A DNA stretch of 53,687 nucleotides. It comes from Chloroflexota bacterium (GTDB lineage: Bacteria; Chloroflexota; UBA11872; VXOZ01). The stretch spans positions 1 to 53,687 of the forward strand of contig JAJEAH010000014.1 in the NCBI GenBank assembly GCA_022824225.1. The letters are read 5' to 3'. Shown piece after piece: positions 9,701-18,482 of the stretch. The translations under genes and the position numbers were made by a program. The notes under the pieces are model-generated. The model saw only the letters and a program-made list of their open reading frames with translations, was not told the origin of the DNA and made no database searches. Position 1 is the stretch's first letter; each line of letters begins with the position of its first letter.

Positions 9701-9830
9701 CGTTCATTTCATGGTAAGTAGGGGCCTGGCTCCGCAACTGGAAGGCTCTGCCGGACAGCGGGGCCCTAGTTCTGTCCCCTCTCTCTCGTCTTGTCCCCTC
9801 TCCCTGAGGAGACTCTTGCATGGCTCCGTC

Positions 9831-9850
9831 ATTCCGGCGAAAGCCGGAAT
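9831..9850. repeat. Hairpin repeat ATTCCGGC-GAAA-GCCGGAAT
   Basis: An 8-bp perfect stem is capped by GAAA, a GNRA-type loop if transcribed rightward. The same 20-mer is at 14604-14623, and an inverted variant with CCCGC arms is at 35344-35363. The 9701-10031 stretch otherwise holds only short repeats and no gene. Confidence 0.75.
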
Positions 9851-10031
9851 CCAGAGGCGCTATTACAGCTAGCAATAACATGATGTCAAGTCATTGCACC
9901 TCCATCGCTACCTTCCTCAAAGGGGAAGGGGTTGCGCAAGGGTCTCCTGAGGGAGAGGGCTAGAGCCTGCCCCGATCTTGATACGGGGGTGAGGGGGAGG
10001 CCGGCCAAATACAACGTGAAAGGCTCATAGC

Positions 10032-11093
10032 ATGAGCACACTCGGTGTATCTCCCGACGATGCCGAGACCATTCGCCAGGAGCAGGTTGCGGAAATAGAC
10101 CGCTATTACAGGGACTTGGTGTACGCGGCCGCGGCGACCCGCGAGCGTGCATGGCAGCGGGATTTCAGTTCATCTGACGCCTATCGGCAGTCGGTGGCCC
10201 CGAACCGCGCGCGGTTTTGGCAGCTTATGGGCGGCGTGCCGCGCGATGCCGTCCCGCTCCAGCCGCGCCAGGAAGAACTGCCGGAACGCTCTGGCGTGAG
10301 CGCCCGGCGGGTCTGGATTCCGGTGGATGCGGGCGTCCACGTGTACGGGGTATTGCTCGTGCCGTCCCAACCCGGCGGCCCGAAACCGGCGGTGATCGCG
10401 CAGCACGGCTTTTCCGGCTCGCCGGAAGCCACCTGCGGCTACTACGAGACCGAGAATACGGCGTATCTGCGCGACTTTGGCTTGCGCCTGGCCCAGAAGG
10501 GCTACGTGGTCTTTGCCCCGCTGGTGATGAACAACACGCCGGACCGTTCCCGGACCAACCGCAAGGCCACGCTCATCGCCCGGCAACTCATGGGTCTGGA
10601 AGTGGGCAAGATGATGCGCGTGGTGGACTTCCTGCAGACGCTGCCGGAGGTGGACAACGACCGCATCGGCTACATGGGCATCTCTCAGGGCGGCATGATG
10701 GCGCTCTGGGCCGCTGCCGCCGACGAGCGTATCGCGGCCTGCGTGTGCTCGGGCTACTTTACCAACCGCACCCCCAAGATGATCGATCTTTCGCCCCACT
10801 ACACGTCCTTCATCCAAACCGGTGATGACGATAAATTCTTCTGGGGCCAGTTGAACGAGTTCTCCGACTGCGACATCGCCGCGCTCATCTGCCCGCGCCC
10901 GTTCTTCGTGGAAGCGGGCACGGAAGACCGGGTGTTCTGGCTGGAACACGTGAAGGAAGAGTTCGCGATTCTCCAAGCAATCTATGCGCAACTAGGCATC
11001 CAGGAACGGGTAGAGCTTGGGATATTCGAGGGGCCGCACGTGATCCACGGCGTGGAATCGTTCGCTTTCCTTGACCGCTGGCTGCAGGGCTGA
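10032..11093 (+). CDS. Alpha/beta hydrolase (dienelactone hydrolase/acetyl-esterase-like)
   Basis: This 353-aa protein has the alpha/beta hydrolase catalytic pattern. The nucleophile Ser218 sits in GISQGG, the oxyanion-side block is QHGFSGS (about 125-130), the acid is probably the Asp of EAGTEDRVF near residue 297, and the His lies in GPHVIHG near 337-340. An N-terminal helical region of about 90 residues precedes the core. No signal peptide is visible, so it is likely cytoplasmic. It could act on esters or lactones; the substrate is not indicated. It is flanked by repeat-rich DNA on both sides and appears monocistronic. Confidence 0.85.
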   Translation: MSTLGVSPDDAETIRQEQVAEIDRYYRDLVYAAAATRERAWQRDFSSSDAYRQSVAPNRARFWQLMGGVPRDAVPLQPRQEELPERSGVSARRVWIPVDAGVHVYGVLLVPSQPGGPKPAVIAQHGFSGSPEATCGYYETENTAYLRDFGLRLAQKGYVVFAPLVMNNTPDRSRTNRKATLIARQLMGLEVGKMMRVVDFLQTLPEVDNDRIGYMGISQGGMMALWAAAADERIAACVCSGYFTNRTPKMIDLSPHYTSFIQTGDDDKFFWGQLNEFSDCDIAALICPRPFFVEAGTEDRVFWLEHVKEEFAILQAIYAQLGIQERVELGIFEGPHVIHGVESFAFLDRWLQG

Positions 11094-11151
11094 CACGCAA
11101 GCTAGTCGCATCCGTCAATTCCGGCGTGCATTACTAACAAGGCGAAACTTG

Positions 11152-11578
11152 CCGTTCGCACTGAGCTTGTCGAAGTGCTCTTCGCTGTTCGATACGGGAT
11201 AGGATCCTGAAGAATATAGGTATACGAAAGTGCCATCGCCGTTCGCACTGAGCTTGTCGAAGTGCCGTCCCAGTTCTCAACGAAACCGTAACGCTTTGTG
11301 ATTTCCGGCGCGCGCGTGCAACGGAGGGGTCACAGAAGTCTACCCGTTCGCACTGAGCTTGTCGAAGTGCCGTCCCGTTTTCATGGCAACCGTAACGCTT
11401 TGTATTTGCCGGCGCGTGCATGCAACGGATGGGTCGCAGAAGTCTATCCGTTCGCACTGAGCTTGTCGAAGTGTCCTTCCGGTTTCCATAGTAGCCGTAG
11501 CGCTATGTAATTACCGGCGCACGCTTGCAGCGGAGAGGTCGCACAACTCTACCCGTTCGCACTGAGCTTGTCGAAGTG
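11152..11578. repeat. REP-type array: five GTTCGCACTGAGCTTGTCGA elements in about 105-bp units
   Basis: Five copies of a 26-bp element start at 11152, 11239, 11344, 11448 and 11553. The last three intervals (about 104-105 bp) also share the spacer sequence, for example CCGTAACGCTTTGT and GTCGCAGAAGTCTA. So this is a tandem repeat of a longer unit with the element at its end. No cas genes and conserved spacers exclude CRISPR. The wider intergenic stretch 11094-11732 has no gene. Confidence 0.85.
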
Positions 11579-11732
11579 CTCTTCGCGGGTAGGCGCGCGG
11601 GCCGTGAATTGTCTCGGCAGACTGGTCCATTGCCTACCTACAAGAGGGCACATGCCGCCTTGAGGGATGCCGCGTGCCGAACTAGGCGATGCTGTGCACT
11701 CCATCGGAGCTGCCGATAGTGAGGAAAAGCCG

Positions 11733-12563
11733 ATGGCGACAGTTTCCGTAACGCAGAACAGGGTTCTCAGCGACGACCAGATCGCGTTCTACCACCGGCA
11801 CGGCTACCTGATCCTCGAAAACGTGCTGTCGGCGGCGGAACTGCAAGAACTGCGAACCGCAACAGAAGGTTTGCGCGAGGAGCGCGCCCGGCGGGGCGGC
11901 GCAGACAACATCGTCGCCATCATGGACTTCGCGTTGCTGGACGAAGCATTCATGCGCGCCGCGCATCATCCGCACATGCTCGCCGCGGTGACGCAGCTTA
12001 TCGGCGAGCACCTGCGCCTCCAGCACTGCAAGCTCAACTGGAAGCCGCCGACCAAGGGCACCGGCGAGGTGGATTGGCACCAGGACTTTCCGTTCCTGCC
12101 CCATACGAACTACGATCTGCTGGCCTGCATGATCTTGCTGGACGACTCCGTGCCGGAGAACGGCTGCATGCGCGTGATTCCCGGCAGCCACCTGCGCGGC
12201 CCGGTGGACCATTTTGCTAACGACGGAAAGTTCGCGCGGCGCTGCACCGATCCGGCGGACTACGCTGATGACCTCGCGCGCGGCAACGTGGTCGACCTCG
12301 TCGCGCCGGCGGGATCCATTACCATCCACCATTGCTGCATCGTGCATGCTTCCTACCCCAACAACAGCGATACGCCCCGGCGGGGCCTCATCTACCAAAT
12401 CGCCGCCGGCGACAGCATCCAGCTTGGCGGCCACCTGTACAAGGTCTGGCCGATCTGGCTCCAGGGCAAAGACCCGCTGCGCGCCCGCATGGAGAACGGC
12501 ACCGTACATCGCCTAAGCAGACCCCTCACGAACGCCGGCGGCCTGGAACCGAGTGAGAGCTAG
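11733..12563 (+). CDS. Phytanoyl-CoA dioxygenase family protein (PhyH), copy 1
   Basis: The 276-aa protein is a PhyH-type Fe(II)/2-oxoglutarate-dependent oxygenase, cytoplasmic. The facial triad is visible as His116-x-Asp118 in DWHQDFP and a distal His in ITIHHCCIVHAS, with the 2-oxoglutarate-binding Arg in the downstream RRGLIYQIA. The double-stranded beta-helix also carries the family string VPENGCMRVIPGSHLRGP. The ATG at 11733 follows GAGGAAAA; an upstream in-frame ATG at 11667 would add 22 unconserved residues. A close paralogue with the same residue numbering lies at 13702-14553. The substrate is unknown: small hydroxylated metabolites are typical for bacterial members. Confidence 0.92.
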   Translation: MATVSVTQNRVLSDDQIAFYHRHGYLILENVLSAAELQELRTATEGLREERARRGGADNIVAIMDFALLDEAFMRAAHHPHMLAAVTQLIGEHLRLQHCKLNWKPPTKGTGEVDWHQDFPFLPHTNYDLLACMILLDDSVPENGCMRVIPGSHLRGPVDHFANDGKFARRCTDPADYADDLARGNVVDLVAPAGSITIHHCCIVHASYPNNSDTPRRGLIYQIAAGDSIQLGGHLYKVWPIWLQGKDPLRARMENGTVHRLSRPLTNAGGLEPSES

Positions 12564-12774
12564 GACATGAAGTTGCGCCTTGTCACCAAGGCGTTGCGTC
12601 GGGCCAGCATGGTGTTGCGTCGGGCCGCCATATTTGCGCCAGGTCACTTCGCTGGCACATTCTGTCATTTCGAGCGCAGCGAGAACTCTAGTGCCTACCC
12701 CGCGCACTGTCGCACCACCGCCCAAGCAGACCGACGGCCTTGCGTAGCGGGAATTGTCTTCCGGATAAGGCGCC
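12564..12774. other. Intergenic before the repeat array
   Basis: No gene is seen. A single arm of the TGTCATT-type palindrome (TGTCATTTCGAGCGCAGCG) occurs near 12662. An open frame from 12567 to 13532 is repeat-derived and is not called. Confidence 0.5.
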
Positions 12775-13520
12775 GTAGGGGCGGTTCCCGAACCGCCCCT
12801 ACGCACCCACACAATCCCGTTCGCCCAACACAATCCCGTTCACCCCGCACAATCCCGTTCACCCCGCACAAATCCGCTCGGCCCATACAAAATCCGTTCG
12901 CGCTGAGCCTGTCGAAGCGCTACCACTTCTCTCCCACCCATTTGAGGAAAACGCCAGCCGGCGGTTCCCGAACCGCCCCTACGCACCCACACAAATCCCT
13001 CTCGCCCCACACAATCCCGTTCGCCCCATACAAATCCGTTCGCGCTGAGCCTGTCGAAGCGCCACCGCTACACTCCCACGCACATGGGGAAAACACCAGC
13101 CGGCGGTTCGCGAACCGCCCCTACGCACCCACACAATCCCTCTCGCCCCACACAATCATGTTCGCCCCACACAATCATGTTCGTGCCACACAAATCCTCT
13201 CGCCCCTCACAAATCCGCTCGGCCCATACAAATCCGTTCGCGCTGAGCCTGTCGAAGCGCCACCGCTTTTCTCCCACGCACATGGAGAAAGCGCCAACCG
13301 GCGGTTCCCGAACCGCCCCTACGCACCTACACTAGCCCGTTCGCGCCGCACAATCCCGTTCGTCCCACACAATCATGTTCGTGCCACACAAATCCTCTCG
13401 CCCCGCACAAATCCGCTCGGCCCATACAAATCCGTTCGCGCTGAGCCTGTCGAAGCGCTACCGCTTCTCTCCCACCCATTTGAGGAAAACGCCAGCCGGC
13501 GGTTCCCGAACCGCCCCTAC
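12775..13520. repeat. Nested tandem repeat array between the two phyH genes
   Basis: Four units begin with the palindrome GGCGGTTC-C/G-CGAACCGCC at 12780, 12960, 13102 and 13300, and a partial fifth starts at 13498. Unit lengths are 180, 142, 198 and 198 bp. Each unit then holds a variable number of short modules of the type CACACAATCCCGTTCGCCC, a GTTCGCGCTGAGCCTGTCGA element, and a closing segment ending in GCCAGCC or GCCAACC. Unit length varies through module copy number. The long open frame across it is a by-product of a repeat without stops. Confidence 0.9.
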
Positions 13521-13701
13521 ATTCGGAAGTAAGGGAACCCGACATACTTAGCGCATGGTAATGGCGGTTGCTTGGCGTAAATCCCTTTAACTGACAGGTT
13601 TTGGGCTTGTGCTGAAATCGATCCGGTGTCACCATTAGCTTGCCGGGTGTGCCCAACCGCACCGCGCACATACACGACCCCAACGAAGGAGCGAACATCC
13701 C

Positions 13702-14553
13702 ATGGCCGCATCGCCCGCAGTCCAGAAAGAGGTCCTCAGCGAAGATCAGGTAGCGTTCTACCATCGGCATGGCTACGTGATCCTGGAAAACGTGCTTTCG
13801 GCGGATGAATTGGCCGGGCTGCAAGCAGCGTCGGAGCGGCTAAAAGAGGAGCGCGCCAGGCTGGCGGGAGACGACCGCCTGGCCGTGATCCACAACGTGG
13901 CGCTCATGGACGACGCCTTCATGGCAGCCGCTCGCCATCCGGTGATGCTGGCCGCAGTCACGCAACTCATTGGCGCGAACCTGCGCCTGCAGCACTGCAA
14001 GCTGAACTGGAAACCGCCCGCCAAGGGCGCCGGAGAAGTCCACTGGCACCAGGACTTCCCCTTCTTCCCGCACACCAACTACGACCTGCTGGCGTGCATG
14101 TTTCTGCTGGATGACGCCGTGCCGGAGAATGGCTGCATGCGCTTCATTCCCGGCAGCCACCTGCGCGGCCCGGTGGACCACTACGACGAAAACGGCAAGT
14201 TCACCGGCCGTTCCACGGACGACCGGGACTATGCAGACGACGTGGCGCGGGGCAACGTGGTGGACATGGTGGTGCCGGCCGGCTCGATGACTATCCACCA
14301 CTGCTGCATGCTGCACGCCTCGTATCCCAACCACAGCGACACGCCGCGGCGCGGGCTCGTGTACCAAATCGCCGCGGGCGATAGCATCCAACTGGGCGGA
14401 AACCTGCACAAGGTGTGGCCCATCTGGCTCCAAGGCGCGGACCCCCTGCAGGCGCGGCTGGGCGACGGCACGGTCTTCCGCCTGAACCAAGGCCTGACGA
14501 ACGTGGGCGGCCTGGAACCCAGCGCCGACTGGCGCAAGGTTACGCAAGACTAG
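13702..14553 (+). CDS. Phytanoyl-CoA dioxygenase family protein (PhyH), copy 2
   Basis: This 283-aa paralogue of the 11733 protein aligns without gaps through at least the first 120 residues. It has the same iron ligands (His116 and Asp118 in HWHQDFP), the same VPENGCMRFIPGSHLRGP string and the same distal HHCCMLHAS histidine. The Arg of RRGLVYQIA should bind 2-oxoglutarate. The ATG at 13702 is preceded by AAGGAG at about 11 nt. The C-terminus is a little longer (EPSADWRKVTQD). The pair looks like a local gene duplication now split by the repeat array. Whether the two enzymes have separate substrates cannot be read from sequence. Confidence 0.92.
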   Translation: MAASPAVQKEVLSEDQVAFYHRHGYVILENVLSADELAGLQAASERLKEERARLAGDDRLAVIHNVALMDDAFMAAARHPVMLAAVTQLIGANLRLQHCKLNWKPPAKGAGEVHWHQDFPFFPHTNYDLLACMFLLDDAVPENGCMRFIPGSHLRGPVDHYDENGKFTGRSTDDRDYADDVARGNVVDMVVPAGSMTIHHCCMLHASYPNHSDTPRRGLVYQIAAGDSIQLGGNLHKVWPIWLQGADPLQARLGDGTVFRLNQGLTNVGGLEPSADWRKVTQD

Positions 14554-14876
14554 GTACTGCCTCTCTTTGCTATGTTGCGAGCCGTGAGCGATTCCGGTTC
14601 GTCATTCCGGCGAAAGCCGGAATCTAGCTCCGGCAACGCGTTGCATAGCCCGGCTCGACTCACCAACACCTGCAACCCAAGAAAACACAGCACACGCGCC
14701 CCCGGCAAGCTAAGCATCAATGGCTGCGTACGCAGCAGGTGTTCCAGTTAAGCCTGCGTGGGATACGTCTCCACTTTGGGAGTTCGTACCAGACAGTTTT
14801 CGCGCGATACGGATAACGATCCAAGCCCTTATCCGCTAGCAAGCCGCAGACCACGACCGCGCCCGAATGTGCCGAC
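14554..14876. other. Intergenic with one hairpin repeat (14604-14623)
   Basis: A convergent region between phyH copy 2 and the GH32 gene. It holds the ATTCCGGC-GAAA-GCCGGAAT hairpin and no recognisable gene. The hairpin may help end transcription, although no T-tract follows. Confidence 0.5.
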
Positions 14877-16505
14877 TCAATCCTGCGTGTAGATGCTCCG
14901 CATCTGCCAGGCATCGAGGGAACGGAGTTGGGCGGGGCTGCCCTGGGCGCGCAGGGAGACGCCGGTGCTGTCGCCCCGTCCGGGGTAGACGCGGACCGCG
15001 ACGCATTGCTTGCCGTTCGCGAAGACCTCTACCACGCTGCGGTCTATGAACACCCGGAGCCGGAGCGGCTCGTCCGGGTCGAGCCGGAGCGGGGCCGTCT
15101 CCGGAGCGCGGGAGCGTGCGTCCGGCAGGGTTGACGAGTAGGAAGAGTCGAGAGTCAGCAGGCTTTCGTAGCGGTCGACGGGCCGCGGGCTCTTGGTGCC
15201 GCCGATGGCGACTTGGCCGGTGTGGTGCACCGCGCCGGGCCGGACGGAGGGGCGCTGTACCTTGAGGCCGCGGTCCTTGTAGAAGGCGATGCGCGTGTAC
15301 TCCTCCCGGCCCTGGGATCGGAGGACGTTCAACTCGACCATCGACGCCTCGCCAGGGTCAAGCTCGATCGCCAGTTCCAGCGCGCTGCCCCCGATGCCTG
15401 CCAGCACCACTTCCTCGTTGGCGGGGAGCTCCGTCGGCCCGACGTGCCTGTGGTCATGCCTGAGGGACTCGATGTCGCCGGCGGGCTCCACTCGCACGTC
15501 GTCGTCTCCCACCAGAGAGAGACGCCGGGGAAGGGTCATGATCTGGTTCCAACCCTCGCTGGGAAACCCGGCGTTCATGTTGAATAGGACGATGATGCCG
15601 CCCTGTCCGTCTGGCGTTGCGGAGGGAGCGTGGACGCCTGACGGCACGGCCGGTCCGAAGTTGAAGAGGCCGTGGGAGGTGACGACCAGCTTGTCGCGTT
15701 CCTCGTCGTAGTCGCCGAGCAGGTATTGGCCGCCGCTCATGTGGCTGAAGAAGAGCAGCATGTGGCGGTCGCCAATGGGCCAGAAGTAGGGGCAAGCGCC
15801 GTCGTCGCCCACCAGCGTGTACCTATCACCCTCGGTGAAGGGGTGCAGGTATTCCCAGGTCTCCAGGTCCTGCGAACGGAAGAGGAAGTCGGCGGCAGTG
15901 CGCCCGCCGCCGGGGCCGTCGGGCAGTGCGCCGCCGGAGAGCGAATAGTAGACACCGTCGCGCTTCCAGATACAGGGGTCGTAGACCGTGTATTCTCTCG
16001 GCGAGCCGTCGTCTTCCGGATTGGGGACTACCGGCCCGCCCGTAACCTTCTCCCAATTGAGGAGGAGCGGATCGCGGGAGACGGCGACCATGTTGCCGAC
16101 CTGTGTACCGTGGTAGATGGCAATCACCCGGTCGTCCTCGACGAGGGTCCCGCCGGAGTAGCAACTCTCCTCCGGGTCGGGATAAATGGCATACGGCAGG
16201 TCGCGCCAGTGGATGAGGTCGTCGCTGACGGCGTGCCCCCAGTGTGGCCGGGGATCTTCCGGCGGATAACCCTGGTAGAAGAGGTGCCAGCGTCCCTGCC
16301 AGAAGCAGAGCCCGTTGGGGTCGTTCAGTCTGCTCTCGGGACTGACGAAGTGATACAGCGGGCGGTGGGGGTCGTCCGCCAGCGCCTCGCGGGATGCGGC
16401 CATCCGCCGCACCAGCGGATTGTCGCGAAGCTGGGCTTCCTGCTCCTCCAGGGTGTCGGCAAAGGTATACCTGGGCGCGCGGGAGGCGCGGTCGGACATG
16501 GCCAT
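14877..16505 (-). CDS. Glycoside hydrolase family 32-like protein with altered catalytic motifs
   Basis: A 542-aa protein with the GH32 layout: a five-bladed propeller catalytic domain and a C-terminal beta-sandwich. RLNDPNGL (59-66) gives the nucleophile Asp62, and the C-terminal module has RVFIDRSVVEVFANG. GH32 enzymes hydrolyse beta-fructosides such as sucrose, levan or inulin. Two standard motifs are changed: the RDP transition-state motif reads YDP (Asp176), and the ECP acid/base motif reads ACP (Ala237 where Glu is expected). No signal peptide is visible, so it is probably intracellular. ATG 16505 has AGGAG 5 nt upstream. Activity on fructosides is therefore uncertain. Confidence 0.82.
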   Translation of the reverse strand: MAMSDRASRAPRYTFADTLEEQEAQLRDNPLVRRMAASREALADDPHRPLYHFVSPESRLNDPNGLCFWQGRWHLFYQGYPPEDPRPHWGHAVSDDLIHWRDLPYAIYPDPEESCYSGGTLVEDDRVIAIYHGTQVGNMVAVSRDPLLLNWEKVTGGPVVPNPEDDGSPREYTVYDPCIWKRDGVYYSLSGGALPDGPGGGRTAADFLFRSQDLETWEYLHPFTEGDRYTLVGDDGACPYFWPIGDRHMLLFFSHMSGGQYLLGDYDEERDKLVVTSHGLFNFGPAVPSGVHAPSATPDGQGGIIVLFNMNAGFPSEGWNQIMTLPRRLSLVGDDDVRVEPAGDIESLRHDHRHVGPTELPANEEVVLAGIGGSALELAIELDPGEASMVELNVLRSQGREEYTRIAFYKDRGLKVQRPSVRPGAVHHTGQVAIGGTKSPRPVDRYESLLTLDSSYSSTLPDARSRAPETAPLRLDPDEPLRLRVFIDRSVVEVFANGKQCVAVRVYPGRGDSTGVSLRAQGSPAQLRSLDAWQMRSIYTQD

Positions 16506-16701
16506 GGTGTCTCCTTATGCTGGCTGGATGGCTGGAGCGGCGCCAAGTCCCCAGAGTCAGCCGGACCAGCACCTGTAGCCCGGCAAGGCACTGTGCACCG
16601 CGTAGGGCTTTGCGCATCACTCAGCAAAAACGGGCCAATCGCGGGAACATAGTAGAGGTAGCCACTATGCTGATCAACTGAGCATTACCAAAGTGCATCA
16701 C

Positions 16702-17007
16702 TCATTTGCCGGTCGCTCCCGGCCCTGCTGCGGCTTGAAGTCTGAGTCCCAGCGCGCGCACCACCTTCAGCACGGTGGCGAACTCCGGGTTGCCGTCGGC
16801 CGAAAGAGACTTGTACAGGCTCTCCCTGCCCAGTCCCGTCTCCTGTGCCACCACCGCCATGCGCTGGGCGCGGGCGATGTCTCCCAGGGTCGCCATGATC
16901 AGGCTCAGGTCACCGTCTTCCAGCGCGACGTTCAGGTATGCCGCCATGTCCTCCTCGGTCTCCAGATGCTCTGCCGGGTCCCACGGCCTTGTCTGCGTCT
17001 TTGCCAT
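16702..17007 (-). CDS. Putative addiction-module antidote protein (HI1420/HigA-like)
   Basis: The 101-aa protein matches the HI1420-type antidote family: an N-terminal strap (WDPAEHLETEEDMAAYLNVALEDGD) followed by a helix-turn-helix with TGLGRESLYKSLSADGNPEFATVLKVVRALGLRL (about 57-90). Such proteins bind and neutralise a RelE-fold toxin and repress their own operon. AGGAGG overlapping the stop codon of the upstream toxin gene (17017-17310) supports coupled translation. The toxin gene is broken by a premature stop, so this antidote has no intact cognate toxin here. It may persist as a solitary regulator or protect against related toxins. Confidence 0.9.
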   Translation of the reverse strand: MAKTQTRPWDPAEHLETEEDMAAYLNVALEDGDLSLIMATLGDIARAQRMAVVAQETGLGRESLYKSLSADGNPEFATVLKVVRALGLRLQAAAGPGATGK

Positions 17008-17016
17008 AGCTGCCTC

Positions 17017-17310
17017 CTAGAGTCCTCTGGCGAGTTCCAGCGCCCTGCGTATGTCCCGTTCTTGGCTGTTCTTGCCGCCTCCGGCCAAGAGGACGACCAG
17101 GGCCTCACCTCTCTGCACAAAGTACACCGGGTAGCCGGGCTCGTAGTCGATCCGAAGCTCGGACACTCCCTCTCCCGCCGGCCAAACGTCTCCCGGGTTG
17201 CCTAGGGACAGCCGCCGGATGCGGCTGTCGATTCACGCTCTGGCGTGCCCGTCCCGAAGCCGTCTGAACCAGCGGGCGTAGACCTCGGTTTGGCGAACTT
17301 CGACCAGCAC
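17017..17310 (-). pseudogene. Broken HI1419/HigB-like toxin gene (RelE superfamily)
   Basis: Read from GTG at 17310, the frame gives MLVEVRQTEVYARWFRRLRD and so on, then TGA at codon 26 (17235-17233). It continues open to a TAG at 17019-17017. The second half, IDSRIRRLSLGNPGDVW to RDIRRALELARGL, is clearly the HI1419-type toxin. At codon 26 the family normally has Arg in ARARID, and CGA to TGA is a single transition. Other departures from the usual pattern are GYPVYF for GYRVYF and GGGKNSQ for GGDKxxQ. The toxin is probably inactive unless the stop is read through. The intact antidote gene follows directly. Confidence 0.85.
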
Positions 17311-17387
17311 CCATTTGTATTCCACAGGATACTTAGGACACAAGGCGCCTTCTGCAGGGCCATTGGCCACTATTTTGACATGTGCAC

Positions 17388-18482
17388 TCACACGTGCACT
17401 GCTCTGCCTTGATCGACAGACTCATACGCCGCTTCTACTAGCTCCAACGCCCGCACGCCGTCTTCCCAATCGGGCTTGACCAGGGCGCCGGTGACGATTG
17501 CCTGCAAGAAGGCGCGCAACTGCACCTCAAACGGGTCTTCGCCCTGGAGTTCTACCGGTTTCCAGCCGGACATAGGATCGGCCTGGAGTTGGGTGGGATC
17601 GTAGCGGAAGCCGGGGGTATCGGCCTGAAGCTGTTGATGCATGGCGTTGAAGCTGAAGATCAGGCTGCCGTCCTCGCCGTCTATCTCGAAATAGGGGACT
17701 TCTTCGTGCTTGCGCCGCGCCCAGGAGACGAACACGTCGCCCAGCGCGCCGTTCGCAAAGCGCATCTGCACCGTCGCTGCATCCTCCACCTCGGCGCGAA
17801 AACGCTCGCCGTCGGGCGTCTCGCGTTCCGGATACACGGTGGTCATGTCGCACGAAACGCGCTCTATGGGGCCGATCATCCAGCCGAGCAGATCGAAGAA
17901 GTGGGCCATCATATCGTGCACGATGCCGCCGCCCGCCTCGGCTTTCTGGTAGAACCACGCGGGACGGTTCTCCACACGCTGGGGCACGAAGTAGCCAAAC
18001 ACGCCGCGCACGTGCAGGATGCGGCCCAGCGCGCCGGAGGCGATGATCTCCTTGGCTTGCGCCGGCCCGGCTTGGAAGCGCATGTTCTGCACGATGCCGT
18101 GGTGCACGCCGGCCTGGCGCGCAGCCCGCAGCAAGTGGCGGCCTTCGGCGGCGGTATTGGTCAAGGGCTTATCCGTGAAGACGTGCTTGCCGTTCTGAAT
18201 GGCCTGGAGCAACGGCGTGAAGTGCAGACGGTTCACAAGGCAGTTGTCGATCACGGCCAGGTCTGGATCGTCGATGAAGCCGGTCAGGTCATGGCTCGTC
18301 TTGGCCGCGCCGCACGCCTCCGCCAGCGGCGCGACTTTGGCGGGGTCGCGGCCGTAGAGCGCGACCGCCACGTTGTGCCGCTCGCCGTTGACGTCGAAGC
18401 CCTGCTCCTGGATGCTGCGCAACGCCGCGCTGTGCAGTTGCGCCATGCGTCCGGTGCCCAATATGCCGACGGTTAAGTCCAT
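17388..18482 (-). CDS. Gfo/Idh/MocA family oxidoreductase
   Basis: A 364-aa NAD(P)-dependent sugar-type dehydrogenase. The N-terminal Rossmann fold begins VGILGTGRMAQLH, and the conserved DKPL motif (EKP in many members) follows GKHVFT. The C-terminal alpha/beta dimerisation domain contains GGGIVHDMMAHFFDLLGWMIG, whose HD-x3-H-type pattern holds the likely catalytic His. ATG 18482 is chosen because the glycine-rich loop starts a few residues later; the upstream in-frame start at 18590 adds unconserved sequence. Substrates in this family include inositols, glucose-6-phosphate derivatives and amino sugars; none is indicated here. Confidence 0.92.
   Translation of the reverse strand: MDLTVGILGTGRMAQLHSAALRSIQEQGFDVNGERHNVAVALYGRDPAKVAPLAEACGAAKTSHDLTGFIDDPDLAVIDNCLVNRLHFTPLLQAIQNGKHVFTDKPLTNTAAEGRHLLRAARQAGVHHGIVQNMRFQAGPAQAKEIIASGALGRILHVRGVFGYFVPQRVENRPAWFYQKAEAGGGIVHDMMAHFFDLLGWMIGPIERVSCDMTTVYPERETPDGERFRAEVEDAATVQMRFANGALGDVFVSWARRKHEEVPYFEIDGEDGSLIFSFNAMHQQLQADTPGFRYDPTQLQADPMSGWKPVELQGEDPFEVQLRAFLQAIVTGALVKPDWEDGVRALELVEAAYESVDQGRAVHV

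Noticed and set aside
11152-11578. CRISPR array
   Set aside because: The 26-bp repeats are regular, but the spacers are also repeated, are about 80 bp long, and there are no cas genes.
12567-13532. 321-codon open frame on the plus strand
   Set aside because: It runs through the nested tandem repeat and translates to repeated PTHPHN-type strings; it is a product of repeats without stops.
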